Source: Actinocorallia populi
Lineage (GTDB): Bacteria > Actinomycetota > Actinomycetes > Streptosporangiales > Streptosporangiaceae
Reading direction: 5' to 3'
Assembly: GCF_002995495.1 (NCBI RefSeq)
Contig: NZ_PVZV01000014.1
Coordinates: forward strand, 1 to 64,000
Length of the DNA: 64,000 nt
Below are positions 26,647 through 34,246 of this stretch, piece by piece. The stretch's first letter is position 1. Each line of letters opens with the position of its first letter. The notes beneath the pieces were generated by a model. That model was given only the letters and a program-made list of their open reading frames with translations, did not search any database and was not told the origin of the DNA. Both the position numbers and the translations under genes were made by a program.

Positions 26647-27395
26647 GAGAACAGGTCCCGCTTGCTGAAGCCCGCCGTGGCGAACCGGAACGCGATCTTC
26701 GGCCCGGTCAGCCAGGCGACGCGCCCGCCGTTCTTGACGCCCTTGAGGATGCCCTCGGCCAGGAACGGGGTGACCGTCTCGACCTTGTCGGCGAGGATGT
26801 TGAAGATCTTCTTGGCCTTCTCCAGCTCCTCGGGCGTGTACTCCTGGACCAGCAGGTCGGTGACGACCATGCCGGGGGAGAGGTGCGCGGCCCTGACCGG
26901 GGTGCCCTTCAGCTCCTTGGCCAGCCCGTCCGTCACGTAGGTGACGCCCCGCTTGGTGGCGCCGTAGGCGACGAGTCCCGGCATGGTGCGCCCGTCGCTG
27001 CCGAAGCCCTCCATGTTCCAGACCGTGCCGGAGCCCTGCTCGAGCATGTGCCGGGCCGCGACGGCGCTGCCGTTGAGCACGCCGAGCAGGTTGGCCGCGA
27101 CGACCGTCTCGATCTGCTCGGCGGGCAGCTCGGTGAGCGGCTTGCGCGCGGTGGAGACACCGGCGTTGTTGACCCAGTGGGCGACCGTGCCGAGCGAGGC
27201 GGCCTTCTCCCACAGCGCCTCGACCTGGGCGCGGTCGGTCATGTCGCAGACGACGCCGGTCGCGCCGAGCTCGGCGGCGGCCTCGTCGACACCGCTCCGC
27301 CCGCAGATGACGACCCGCGCGCCGCGCGCGCCGAGCTCCTTGGCGAGCCCGCGGCCGATGCCGCGGGTCCCGCCGGTCACCACGATCACCGCCAT
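26643..27395 (-). CDS. NOL/NYC1-like short-chain dehydrogenase
   Basis: A 250-residue SDR. TGGTRGIGRG (residues 7-16) binds NAD(P), NNAG is at 76-79, and YGATK (Y144, K148) is the catalytic pair. Between them the usual SSxxG motif is replaced by NMEGFGSDGR. The combination N-[IM]-[DE]-G-x-GSDGR, then YGATKR, then LSPGM-V-TDLL is what plant chlorophyll b reductases (NOL, NYC1) show, and it is rare among bacterial SDRs. I infer reduction of a formyl or keto group on a tetrapyrrole or pigment fragment. The start overlaps the stop of the preceding gene by 10 bp. Confidence 0.85.
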   Translation of the reverse strand: MAVIVVTGGTRGIGRGLAKELGARGARVVICGRSGVDEAAAELGATGVVCDMTDRAQVEALWEKAASLGTVAHWVNNAGVSTARKPLTELPAEQIETVVAANLLGVLNGSAVAARHMLEQGSGTVWNMEGFGSDGRTMPGLVAYGATKRGVTYVTDGLAKELKGTPVRAAHLSPGMVVTDLLVQEYTPEELEKAKKIFNILADKVETVTPFLAEGILKGVKNGGRVAWLTGPKIAFRFATAGFSKRDLFS

Positions 27396-28309
27396 GTGAG
27401 CACCCCGTGGACGACGCCCGACAACGTGTTGCCGTCGAACACCTCGTAGGTGACGGCGAGGGTCTCGCCCGCGTTCATGCCCGGCGTCGCGTCGATCATG
27501 AACTCACGCCCCTTGATCTTGGTGACGGCGGCGCCGGTCGAGAAGTGCACGCTCGTGAAGTTCGCCCGGCCGAACGCCTGCGCGTTGCCCCAGGCTTCCG
27601 GGCCCTCGTAGAACATCCGTGTCCCGTCGCGCCGCTGCTCGACGGTGGAGGACCGCTCGAGCGCGCCGGACCAGGTGACGTGCGCGCGGGTGCGCAGCAG
27701 GTCGATCGGCTCCAGCTCCAGCGTGACGGTGACCTCGCCGACCAGCTTCTGGTCGGCGCCCCACAGCTCGCAGACGCCCTCGTACCCGCCGGCCTTCTTC
27801 GTCGGCAGGATGAACGGCACCGGCCCGTTGCGGGTCTCGGCCTCCAGGAAGTCCAGCGGCGGCTCCTCCCGGCGCTTGTAGACGCCGTTGAAGCAGCCGA
27901 CGACCGTCCAGCCCTGGTAGAGGACCGAGGAGTACACCTGGGTCTCGCCGTCGGGCAGGTTGTGGTTCCAGGTGTTGAGGTCGACCTGCCAGCCCGGCCC
28001 GTAGTAGTGGGCGTCGACGAACGCGCCGTACGGCTGGCCCGTCCCGTAGAAGTCCGGGCCGGTGTAGACGCGGTCGCTGTCGGAGTCGACGACCCCGAAC
28101 GCGAACGGGGCGCCGAGCCGGAACCGCCCGGCCAGCTCGCCGCCGCCCTCCAGGCCGCCGTCCATGTAGTACGTGGTCCTGCCGTCCTCGAACACCGACG
28201 AGCGCCGGATGTCCTCGTAACCGCACCAGACGCCCCTGGCGTCGAACAGGGAGGGGCGGCCGTGCCACTCGCCGGCGATGCGGCTCTGCCATTCGCTGGG
28301 CTCGCTCAT
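27386..28309 (-). CDS. Lipocalin-like (DUF3598-resembling) two-barrel protein
   Basis: A 307-residue, mostly beta protein without signal peptide or membrane helix. The opening IAGEWHGRPSLFDARG has the G-x-W-x-G start of lipocalin-fold proteins (DUF3598 and CpcT/CpcS-like bilin lyases of phototrophs are similar). A second GxYEGxCELWGAD-type strand set begins near 185, suggesting two barrels. Many Trp/Tyr residues line the strands. A pigment-binding or carrier role would fit the operon, but this is inference from fold-like pattern and context. It is coupled by ATGA to the previous gene. Confidence 0.65.
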   Translation of the reverse strand: MSEPSEWQSRIAGEWHGRPSLFDARGVWCGYEDIRRSSVFEDGRTTYYMDGGLEGGGELAGRFRLGAPFAFGVVDSDSDRVYTGPDFYGTGQPYGAFVDAHYYGPGWQVDLNTWNHNLPDGETQVYSSVLYQGWTVVGCFNGVYKRREEPPLDFLEAETRNGPVPFILPTKKAGGYEGVCELWGADQKLVGEVTVTLELEPIDLLRTRAHVTWSGALERSSTVEQRRDGTRMFYEGPEAWGNAQAFGRANFTSVHFSTGAAVTKIKGREFMIDATPGMNAGETLAVTYEVFDGNTLSGVVHGVLTWR

Positions 28310-29031
28310 GCCTGGACCTCGTTCGAGATCAGCTCGGCGCGCAGCCTGTCGGAGGTCTCCCGGCCGACGAGGCGGGTGACCCGCTCCCAGACCGGGTCGA
28401 CCTCGGGGCTGAACAGGTTCTCCCGGTTGGCGCGGTCGCGGGCGGCCAGGTCGGTGTCGGCCAGGGTCGCCAGGACCTCCTGCGGCAGGCCGGACTCCAG
28501 CAGCGCCGACCAGTGCGCGAAGTAGTCGTCCACGAACGTGTCGAACGCCTTGAACTGCTCCTCGTCGGCGCGGTTCACCAGCATCCAGGGCGACATCATC
28601 GCGTACTGGCGCGGGCCGATCGCGGCGCGCAGCGAGCCGAAGACCTCCTTGGAGCGCTCGAAGACCGGGCTGAGCGGCTCGAAGACGGTGTTCACGTAGG
28701 CCAGGTGGGAGGCCAGCTCGGCGCGCGGGACGAGGTCGAGGTGGAAGGCGAGGTTGCCGCCGGCCTCGACGGAGTCCAGGGTGAAGTGCGGAATCGCCGA
28801 GCCGTCCGGGGAGAACGCGAAGATCATGTGGCTGTCCATGCCGATCTGCGGCACGACCAGGCTGATCGTCACGACCTTGGCGATCCGGCTGCCGGTGCGC
28901 ACCTCGAGCCGGCCGACGGGGTCGGGGCCCATCGTGCTGAACAGGTCCTCGCCGTGGACGAGCTTGAGCTCCTCCACGCCCTCGAGCTTGGCGAGGGTAC
29001 GGTCGAACAGGCCCTTGGGCAGTGAGGTCAT
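28306..29031 (-). CDS. Possible ferredoxin-dependent bilin-reductase-fold protein
   Basis: 241 residues, cytoplasmic. The segment PHFTLDSVEAGGNLAFHLDLVP (residues ~82-103; key parts P-F-x-x-D and DLVP) recalls the core strands of bilin reductases (P-x-x-G-x-D ... iDlxP). The later SPWMLVNRADEEQF followed by a helix DDYFAHWSALLE recalls the SPxxLF-R ... F-x-x-Y-x-x-W region of that family. Similarity is weak, so I rank this as a candidate second FDBR/RCCR-superfamily member beside the clearer one at 31.2-32.0 kb. It overlaps both neighbours by ATGA and is certainly part of the operon. Confidence 0.6.
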   Translation of the reverse strand: MTSLPKGLFDRTLAKLEGVEELKLVHGEDLFSTMGPDPVGRLEVRTGSRIAKVVTISLVVPQIGMDSHMIFAFSPDGSAIPHFTLDSVEAGGNLAFHLDLVPRAELASHLAYVNTVFEPLSPVFERSKEVFGSLRAAIGPRQYAMMSPWMLVNRADEEQFKAFDTFVDDYFAHWSALLESGLPQEVLATLADTDLAARDRANRENLFSPEVDPVWERVTRLVGRETSDRLRAELISNEVQA

Positions 29032-30269
29032 GACTGCTCTTCCTTGTCTGCTGCGGGGGTCTCGGCGGTCTCGGCGGCCTTGGCGGCGGCGCGCTCGGCC
29101 TCGCCCTTGAGGATGGAGTCGTCGACCCGGGGGTGCTCGCCCCGGGCCTTGTGCACCCAGGCGCGGGCCAGCTCGGGGTTGTTCCTGCGGGCGGGCGAGG
29201 GGATGACGGTGGCCTCGCGGCGCGGGACGTCGCCCATGATGCGGTCCTCGTCGCCGAGCATCCAGCCCTTGTCGGCCAGCTCCTGGCGGCGGCGGCGGTA
29301 GTGCACCGCGATGAGGTCGGACTTGACGTGCAGTTCGGCGGCGAGGTCGGCGGGCAGCAGCTCGGGCCGGGTGCCGTCCACGACGGGGACGTCCTGGTCG
29401 AAGATGCCGTAGATGCGTTTGAGGGCGTTCTTGTCGGCCCAGTCACCGGTGAAGAAGTCGCGCAGCGCCACGAACTTCACCAGCGTGGTGGTCTCGTCGA
29501 TCGGCACGTTGCTGTCGTAGATGATGATGTTGCCCATGGGCAGCCGCACGTGCAGCTTGATCATGTTCGGCAGCATCCAGCCCGCGCTGGTCTCGACCGG
29601 CGGGCGGTCCTTCAGGTCCCGGCTCTTGCCCGACAGCCGTCCCCACAGGCCCTTGGCCTGCGGCGGGTAGAGCTTGACGGTCGCGAACGCCGACCACTCG
29701 TCGGGCGTCTCGACCTCGTACTCCTCCACCTCGGGCCGCTCGGGGTTGCCGAACCGGCCGCCGTGGACGAACGGGGTGTGCGCGATGTCGCAGCCGTTCT
29801 CCAGGATGCGCTCGTAGTTGGAGTTCCAGAGGTACTCGCCGTAGACCGGCTTCCAGCGGCCGCCGTTCTTCTTCAGGTCGTCGAACTCGGGCCAGTGGGG
29901 GATCGGGGGACGGTCCTCCTCGGCCAGGTCGCCCATGAAGACCCACACGAAGCCGTACTTCTCGGTGGTCGGGTAGGAGTCGACGCGTGCCTTCTTCGGC
30001 ATGCCCCGGCCTTCCAGGTTGGCCGGGATCTTCACGCAGGTGCCGTCGGGCACGAACTCCCAGCCGTGGTAGGGGCAGACCATCTTGTCGTCCTTGACCC
30101 AGCCGCCGGACAACGCCGCGCCGCGGTGCGGGCACAGGTCCGACATGCAGACGACGGCGCCGTCGCGTTTCCGGTACAGGACGAAGTCCTGCCCCAGGCA
30201 CGTGATCTTCTTGGGTTTGCCGGTGACCTGGTCGGACGTCTCGACCGCGTACCAGAAGTTCTTCAGCAT
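29028..30269 (-). CDS. PaO-like Rieske non-heme iron oxygenase
   Basis: 413 residues. The Rieske [2Fe-2S] ligands are C46-x-H48 (CPHRG) and C65-x2-H68 (CPYHGW). The mononuclear iron site is in NGCDIAHTPFVHGG, with D161, H164 and H169. The stretch after the cluster, GTCVKIPANLEGRGMPKKA, parallels G-KCVKIPQ-x-KIPKAA of pheophorbide a oxygenase, and the C-terminal half lacks the ring-hydroxylating dioxygenase alpha-subunit signature. PaO opens the chlorin macrocycle with O2 and reduced ferredoxin. Here the C-terminus (~360-413) is a charged Ala/Glu-rich tail without a membrane anchor. No reductase or ferredoxin gene is adjacent. Its start shares a base with the hydrolase stop (TGATG). Confidence 0.88.
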   Translation of the reverse strand: MLKNFWYAVETSDQVTGKPKKITCLGQDFVLYRKRDGAVVCMSDLCPHRGAALSGGWVKDDKMVCPYHGWEFVPDGTCVKIPANLEGRGMPKKARVDSYPTTEKYGFVWVFMGDLAEEDRPPIPHWPEFDDLKKNGGRWKPVYGEYLWNSNYERILENGCDIAHTPFVHGGRFGNPERPEVEEYEVETPDEWSAFATVKLYPPQAKGLWGRLSGKSRDLKDRPPVETSAGWMLPNMIKLHVRLPMGNIIIYDSNVPIDETTTLVKFVALRDFFTGDWADKNALKRIYGIFDQDVPVVDGTRPELLPADLAAELHVKSDLIAVHYRRRRQELADKGWMLGDEDRIMGDVPRREATVIPSPARRNNPELARAWVHKARGEHPRVDDSILKGEAERAAAKAAETAETPAADKEEQS

Positions 30270-31216
30270 CAGTGCTCCCGCAGTGACACGGAGGGAGGCG
30301 GGTTCTTCCGCACGTTCTCCAGGGGATCGGGGTCGCCGTTCAGCCGCGCGCTCAGGAAGGCCAGCAGCACTTCCAGGTAGGCGGCGCGGCTCTCGGCGGG
30401 GTCGCGTTCGGGTTCCAGGTCCAGGAAGGCCCGCGCGGCGGTCGGGTCCACGGGGTCCGCGACCGCGAAGTGGTTGGCGCCGTCGAGGACGGCGAACAGG
30501 TGGCCCTCACCGGGCAGCGCCTCGTCGAAGGTCCTGCTGACGGGATCGGTGAAGCCGTCCTGGCCGTACCGGTCGCTGCTGCCCAGGATGACCCCGTCGC
30601 GGGTGCCGACGGCCAGGAACACCGGGCAGTCGACCTGGGCGGGCAGCACGGTGCCGGCGGGCCAGCCGAGCATGGTGGCGACCATGGTGTGGGTGCCGAA
30701 CCCGAAGGCGGCCCGCACGCCGGGGAAGAAGCGCGCGGACTGCAGCACGACGGTCCCGCCCGCGGAGTGGCCGCCGAGGGCGACGCGGTCGAGGTCCAGC
30801 GCGTCCTTCAGCAGGTCGATCCCGCGCAGCGCGTCGAGGATCGCCGGGACGGTGGGGCAGGTCGGCCGGGTACCGTACGCGCCGGGCTTGGCCGCCTCCA
30901 GGTCGACCCCGGGGGTCAGCCCGTACTGGCCGCCGAACAGTTCGGCCACCCGGTCGAAGGTCACCACGACGTATCCGGCTTCGGCGATCGCGACGGCCAG
31001 GGTCCGGTAGGAGTCCTGGGCGACGTTGACGCCGGAGAAGAAGAGCACGACGGGGTGCTTTCCGGGTGCCGGAGGGAAGACGCCGGTGAGGCGCTCGGCG
31101 TCGGTGCCCTCGGCGAGGGCGGGGTAGTAGACCTTGAGGTGGGCGGTGTCGAACGGCGGTTCGCCGTGCGTGCGGGCCGACCACCACAGGGAGCGGATCA
31201 AAGGAGGGTTCGTCAC
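30269..31216 (-). CDS. Chlorophyllase-like alpha/beta hydrolase
   Basis: A 315-residue hydrolase. The nucleophile elbow is GHSAGG (S151). Oxyanion-side strand VVLFFSGVN (~57-65), an acid in LAVGTRD and the histidine of GANHF complete the triad. The layout (short N-terminus, FFSGVNVAQDSYRTLAVAIAEAGY-type strand/helix, then GHSxGG) is that of chlorophyllase/PETase-like esterases. Plant chlorophyllase removes the phytol ester; here an ester of the pigment or its 13-carboxymethyl group could be the target. The start is a GTG overlapping the RCCR-like stop (GTGA). Not exported. Confidence 0.82.
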   Translation of the reverse strand: MTNPPLIRSLWWSARTHGEPPFDTAHLKVYYPALAEGTDAERLTGVFPPAPGKHPVVLFFSGVNVAQDSYRTLAVAIAEAGYVVVTFDRVAELFGGQYGLTPGVDLEAAKPGAYGTRPTCPTVPAILDALRGIDLLKDALDLDRVALGGHSAGGTVVLQSARFFPGVRAAFGFGTHTMVATMLGWPAGTVLPAQVDCPVFLAVGTRDGVILGSSDRYGQDGFTDPVSRTFDEALPGEGHLFAVLDGANHFAVADPVDPTAARAFLDLEPERDPAESRAAYLEVLLAFLSARLNGDPDPLENVRKNPPPSVSLREH

Positions 31217-32016
31217 GGGCGCGGCAGTTCCCGGTCGCCGCCCCACAGGGCGCGGACGAGCTTGCCGGTGAGCTCCTCGCCGAAGAACCGCACGCCCATG
31301 GAGTTGGCGGGGTCGCGTTCGGCGATGTTGCGCCGGATGGTCAGGTCGGTGTCGCGCTGCGCCTCGCGCTCGGCCTCCGGCACCGCCTCGGCCTCGTCGA
31401 CCCAGCCGAGCCAGCGGTCGACGTGGGCGTGCATCCAGTCGTTGACGGCCTGGAAGTTCTCCTCCGACCACTTGAAGGAGTAGCACTGGGCGGTGGGGGA
31501 GAGGCTGGTGCGGATGAACGCCGACGGGCTGGTGAACCACTCGAAGTCCGGGTGGTCGGCCTGGAACTTCAGCCAGTCCTCGTTGACGGGCGCGTAGTAG
31601 TCGTCGTAGTAGTCGGCGTCGATGACGAGGCTGGTGCGCGGCACCGAGTCGCAGTAGAACCAGCCCTCGGGCCACAGCAGCAGGGCGATGCCCAGGTGGG
31701 GGACGCGCACCTGCGGGCCGAGCCAGACGGTCAGGTGCAGGTTGACGAAGCTGGCGGCGGGGTTGCCGAGCCAGGAGTGCACCATCCAGTCGACCTCGGG
31801 GCCGCTGTAGGCGGCGACCTTGCCGCCGGGACCGTCCGGGTAGGTGCCGTAGGACTCCAGCTCGAGCGTGGAGGGGTCGCGGGTGGTCTCGAACCGGGCG
31901 TCGATCTTCGCCTTCAGTTCCTCGAGCAGGCGCTGGTACTTCCCGAACGCTTCCGTCACGTCGACGACGGGCGAACTGTCGAGCATCTGTTCGACGTTCC
32001 GGATGGTCTCAGTCAT
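31213..32016 (-). CDS. Red chlorophyll catabolite reductase (RCCR)-like protein
   Basis: A 267-residue protein, first gene of the eight-gene operon. Three separate blocks match plant RCCR: D-x-PRTSLVIDADYYDDYY (residues ~123-141; plant DLPHRKDLV-x3-DYL-x-EYY), SPSAFIRTSLSPTA (163-176; plant SPSLFVRSAFSPTA), and RDTDLTIRRNIAERD ... FFGEEL near 221-249 (plant RRDKSFRRKSIEDD ... MFGEEV). RCCR, a ferredoxin-dependent bilin-reductase relative, reduces the C20/C1 double bond of the linear tetrapyrrole made by PaO. Bacterial enzymes of this family next to a PaO-like gene are not, to my knowledge, characterised. An operator of the local regulon lies 15 bp upstream of the ATG. Confidence 0.88.
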   Translation of the reverse strand: MTETIRNVEQMLDSSPVVDVTEAFGKYQRLLEELKAKIDARFETTRDPSTLELESYGTYPDGPGGKVAAYSGPEVDWMVHSWLGNPAASFVNLHLTVWLGPQVRVPHLGIALLLWPEGWFYCDSVPRTSLVIDADYYDDYYAPVNEDWLKFQADHPDFEWFTSPSAFIRTSLSPTAQCYSFKWSEENFQAVNDWMHAHVDRWLGWVDEAEAVPEAEREAQRDTDLTIRRNIAERDPANSMGVRFFGEELTGKLVRALWGGDRELPRP

Positions 32017-32031
32017 CGAATCTTCCGTCCT

Positions 32032-32056
32032 GGTTCGCTGGGGGAAACGCTGTTTC
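32032..32056 (-). promoter_or_regulatory. Composite IclR-type operator, site A (RCCR/PaO-like operon)
   Basis: GGTTC-N7-GAAAC-N3-GTTTC on the plus strand (14 of 15 half-site bases match the consensus). It includes the perfect palindrome GGAAACGCTGTTTCC at 32043-32057. It ends 15 bp before the RCCR-like ATG, placing it over the promoter/start of the operon. Confidence 0.85.
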
Positions 32057-32097
32057 CATTTTTCGATCCGGAGGTCCGGCTGTCAACGGGTACGCCG

Positions 32098-33711
32098 TCA
32101 CGGTGCGGTCTCCACCAGCGAGCCCAGGGTCCGCCAGGCCCGCCCGTTGACCAGGTCGGTGTTCTTGGACACGAACCGGTTGACGGCCTGGGCGGGGTGC
32201 ACGGCGCCCGTGGTGAGCCCGGGGCCCGCCTCGGTGACGAGCGGGTGGCTGATCCGGCCGGTGAAGGGCCCCTCCCAGGCGGTCCAGAGGGTGAAGTCGC
32301 CGGTGAGGTCGAGGATGAGGCCGCCCTCGGCCCAGGCCGAGACGATGTTCAGCCGGTTCTCCGCGGCCCGCTCGGGCAGCCCGAGGGAGGTCTCCCAGGA
32401 CTCGCCCGCGCTGCGCGGCACCGCCACCACGTCGGCGTCGGCGATCGCGGCCAGCCGGAAGGTCTCCACCGACACCGAGTCGTCGCCGACCACCACCGCG
32501 AGCCGACCGAAGGGCAGTTCGAGGACGGCCACCCCCTCGCCCGTCCGGACGGCCCAGGGGTGGCGGCCGGTGCGGTGCAGCTGGAGCTGGACGCCGGCCT
32601 CGCCCCCGGCCGAGACCACCAGGCCGGCGTGGGCGTCGCCGTCGCGGACGCTGGTGACGGCGTACGCGGCGGTCCCGGACAGCGCCTTGGCCAGCAGTTC
32701 GGTGACCTCGGCGCGGTCCGCCGCGCCGAAGGCCAGCTCGGGCAGGACGATCAGCTCGGCGCCGGCCGCGGCGGCCTCGGCCGTCCCGGGCAGCGGGTCG
32801 GCGTCGGCCACGACCGCGACCCGGCACGCGTCGGCTCCGGGGGGCGCGGTGCGCTCCACCGGGACGGAGGCGATCGGCCGGTAGAGCTCGGGGCGGCGCG
32901 CGGCGAGGATGTCGGTGCCGTCCGGCCGCGTCTTCACGTCGGCCAGGGAGAGGTCGATGTCGGCGACGACCACGGCCTCGCCGGTGCGCGGCCCCTTGGC
33001 CACGACGGTGCCGTCCGGGGCGACGATCTGGCTCTCCCCGGCGCCGTGCACCTGCTCCGGCGGCACGCCCAGCCGTTCGGCGATGGCCGGGGTGAGCGCC
33101 TCGGGCAGCAGCGGGCCGACCTTGTTGGCGGCGACCACCCACACCTTGTTCTCCGCCGCGCGCACCGGGATGTGCAGGCTCGCCTCGTCGGTGGCGAAGG
33201 AGTTCAGGCTGTTGAGCAGCAGCTGGGCCCCGCGCAGGGTGAGGTCCCGGCAGACGTCGGAGGTGACGCCCTCCATGCACGCGTACAGCCCGATCCGGCC
33301 GAGCGGGGTGTCGATGACGGGGCCGCGCTCGGTGCCGGGGTCCATGTGGTCGCCCTCGGCGCCCATCAGGGTGAGCTTGTCGGCCTGGCCGAGCAGGCTC
33401 CCGTCCGGCCCGTACAGCAGGCTGGTGATCGTGGTGCGGCCGTCCTCGCGGGCCACGGTGACGTTGAGCTTCACGTACGCCCCGTGCCGGGCGGCACGCC
33501 CGGCGACGGCGCCGAGGAATCCGCCGTCCAGGGTGCAGGCCAGCCGGTGCGCGGTCTCCCGGTCGGGGTACCAGGACAGGTGGTTGCAGAACTCCGGCAG
33601 GACGACCAGCTCGGCACCGGCGGCGGCTGCCTCGTCGATCATCCGCAGGCAGGTGGCGAGGTTGACCGCGAGGTCCTCGCCCGCCGCGAACTGTACCGCT
33701 GCGACCCGCAT
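32098..33711 (-). CDS. Tandem nitrilase-superfamily hydrolase with an inactive second domain
   Basis: 537 residues in two carbon-nitrogen-hydrolase domains. The first keeps Glu40 (LPEF), Lys112 (QADKLT) and the nucleophile Cys145 (GLYACMEG). The second (from ~275) keeps the Glu (VLPEL) but has no catalytic Lys or Cys (VVVGDDS at the cysteine position), so it is probably structural. Such enzymes hydrolyse nitriles, amides or N-carbamoyl groups. The ATG at 33711 has AGGAGG 8 nt upstream and is preferred to the ATG two codons earlier. Operator site B lies 15 bp upstream. In the island it could open amide or imide fragments released from pyrrole rings. Confidence 0.86.
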   Translation of the reverse strand: MRVAAVQFAAGEDLAVNLATCLRMIDEAAAAGAELVVLPEFCNHLSWYPDRETAHRLACTLDGGFLGAVAGRAARHGAYVKLNVTVAREDGRTTITSLLYGPDGSLLGQADKLTLMGAEGDHMDPGTERGPVIDTPLGRIGLYACMEGVTSDVCRDLTLRGAQLLLNSLNSFATDEASLHIPVRAAENKVWVVAANKVGPLLPEALTPAIAERLGVPPEQVHGAGESQIVAPDGTVVAKGPRTGEAVVVADIDLSLADVKTRPDGTDILAARRPELYRPIASVPVERTAPPGADACRVAVVADADPLPGTAEAAAAGAELIVLPELAFGAADRAEVTELLAKALSGTAAYAVTSVRDGDAHAGLVVSAGGEAGVQLQLHRTGRHPWAVRTGEGVAVLELPFGRLAVVVGDDSVSVETFRLAAIADADVVAVPRSAGESWETSLGLPERAAENRLNIVSAWAEGGLILDLTGDFTLWTAWEGPFTGRISHPLVTEAGPGLTTGAVHPAQAVNRFVSKNTDLVNGRAWRTLGSLVETAP

Positions 33712-33726
33712 CTTCATGGCCTCCTG

Positions 33727-33751
33727 GTTACCTCTAGCGAAACGCTGTTTC
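33727..33751. promoter_or_regulatory. Composite IclR-type operator, site B (nitrilase / Dabb divergent promoter)
   Basis: GTTAC-N7-GAAAC-N3-GTTTC (14 of 15 matches), with the same GCT centre as site A. It lies 15 bp from the nitrilase start and 57 bp from the divergent Dabb start, so it could control both. Confidence 0.85.
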
Positions 33752-33808
33752 CAAAACATACAATCAGGGCCGCTGGATGGGAAGAGATTTCACACCTGGA
33801 GAGCCACC

Positions 33809-34084
33809 TTGCTGACCCACGTCGTTCTGATGAAGTTCACCGACCCCGCCGACGCCCCCGAGGCCAAGGAGAGGCTGGAGGCGCTCGTGCCGCTGATCGG
33901 GCAGATCCGCGGCATGACCGTGGGCCTGGACGCGGTGCGCGGGGAGGTCTCCTGGGACCTGGCTCTGATCACCGAGCACACGGACCTCGACGGGCTGCGC
34001 GGCTACCAGCGGCACCCCGAGCATCTGAAGGCGGCGGGCTGGCTGCGTGAGCGCCTGGCCGCCCGGGCCTCGGTCGACTTCTGA
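33809..34084 (+). CDS. Dabb-domain (stress-responsive A/B barrel) protein
   Basis: A 91-residue dimeric alpha+beta barrel. LTHVVLMKFTDPADAPEAKE (strand-helix) at the start and DLALITEHTDLDGLRGYQRHPEH in the second half are Dabb signatures. Dabb proteins include olivetolic-acid cyclase-like and heme/pigment-binding relatives, plus small-molecule tautomerases or cyclases. It probably starts at the TTG at 33809 behind TGGAGAG. It shares operator site B with the nitrilase and ends before a strong terminator. Confidence 0.82.
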   Translation: MLTHVVLMKFTDPADAPEAKERLEALVPLIGQIRGMTVGLDAVRGEVSWDLALITEHTDLDGLRGYQRHPEHLKAAGWLRERLAARASVDF

Positions 34085-34208
34085 CCGGCAGGGGACCCAC
34101 CCCTTGGAGAAGGTGCTGAACGGGCTGACCAGCGAAGGTGTGGCGATCCTAGGCGCTGGGGCGGCGGGGGGACAGGGTGCCGCCGTAAAAACCGGGTTAC
34201 CGCCATGA

Positions 34209-34244
34209 GACGAGGCCGCCGCGGAGTCCCGCGGCGGCCTCGTC
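34209..34244. terminator. Bidirectional terminator between Dabb and aldehyde dehydrogenase genes
   Basis: A perfect 16-bp stem GACGAGGCCGCCGCGG / CCGCGGCGGCCTCGTC with a 4-nt loop between two convergent genes. It ends 2 bp from the stop of the gene on the minus strand. Confidence 0.92.
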
Positions 34245-34246
34245 CG

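Noticed and set aside
25310..32016. Tetrapyrrole (chlorophyll or heme) biosynthesis operon
   Set aside because: None of the biosynthetic enzymes (hem, chl/bch genes) is present. The oxygenase, hydrolase and reductase set and the IclR control point to breakdown.
34209..34244. 36-bp near-perfect inverted repeat considered as a mobile-element end or attachment site
   Set aside because: It lies between two convergent genes with a 4-nt loop and no partner copy, so a bidirectional terminator explains it.
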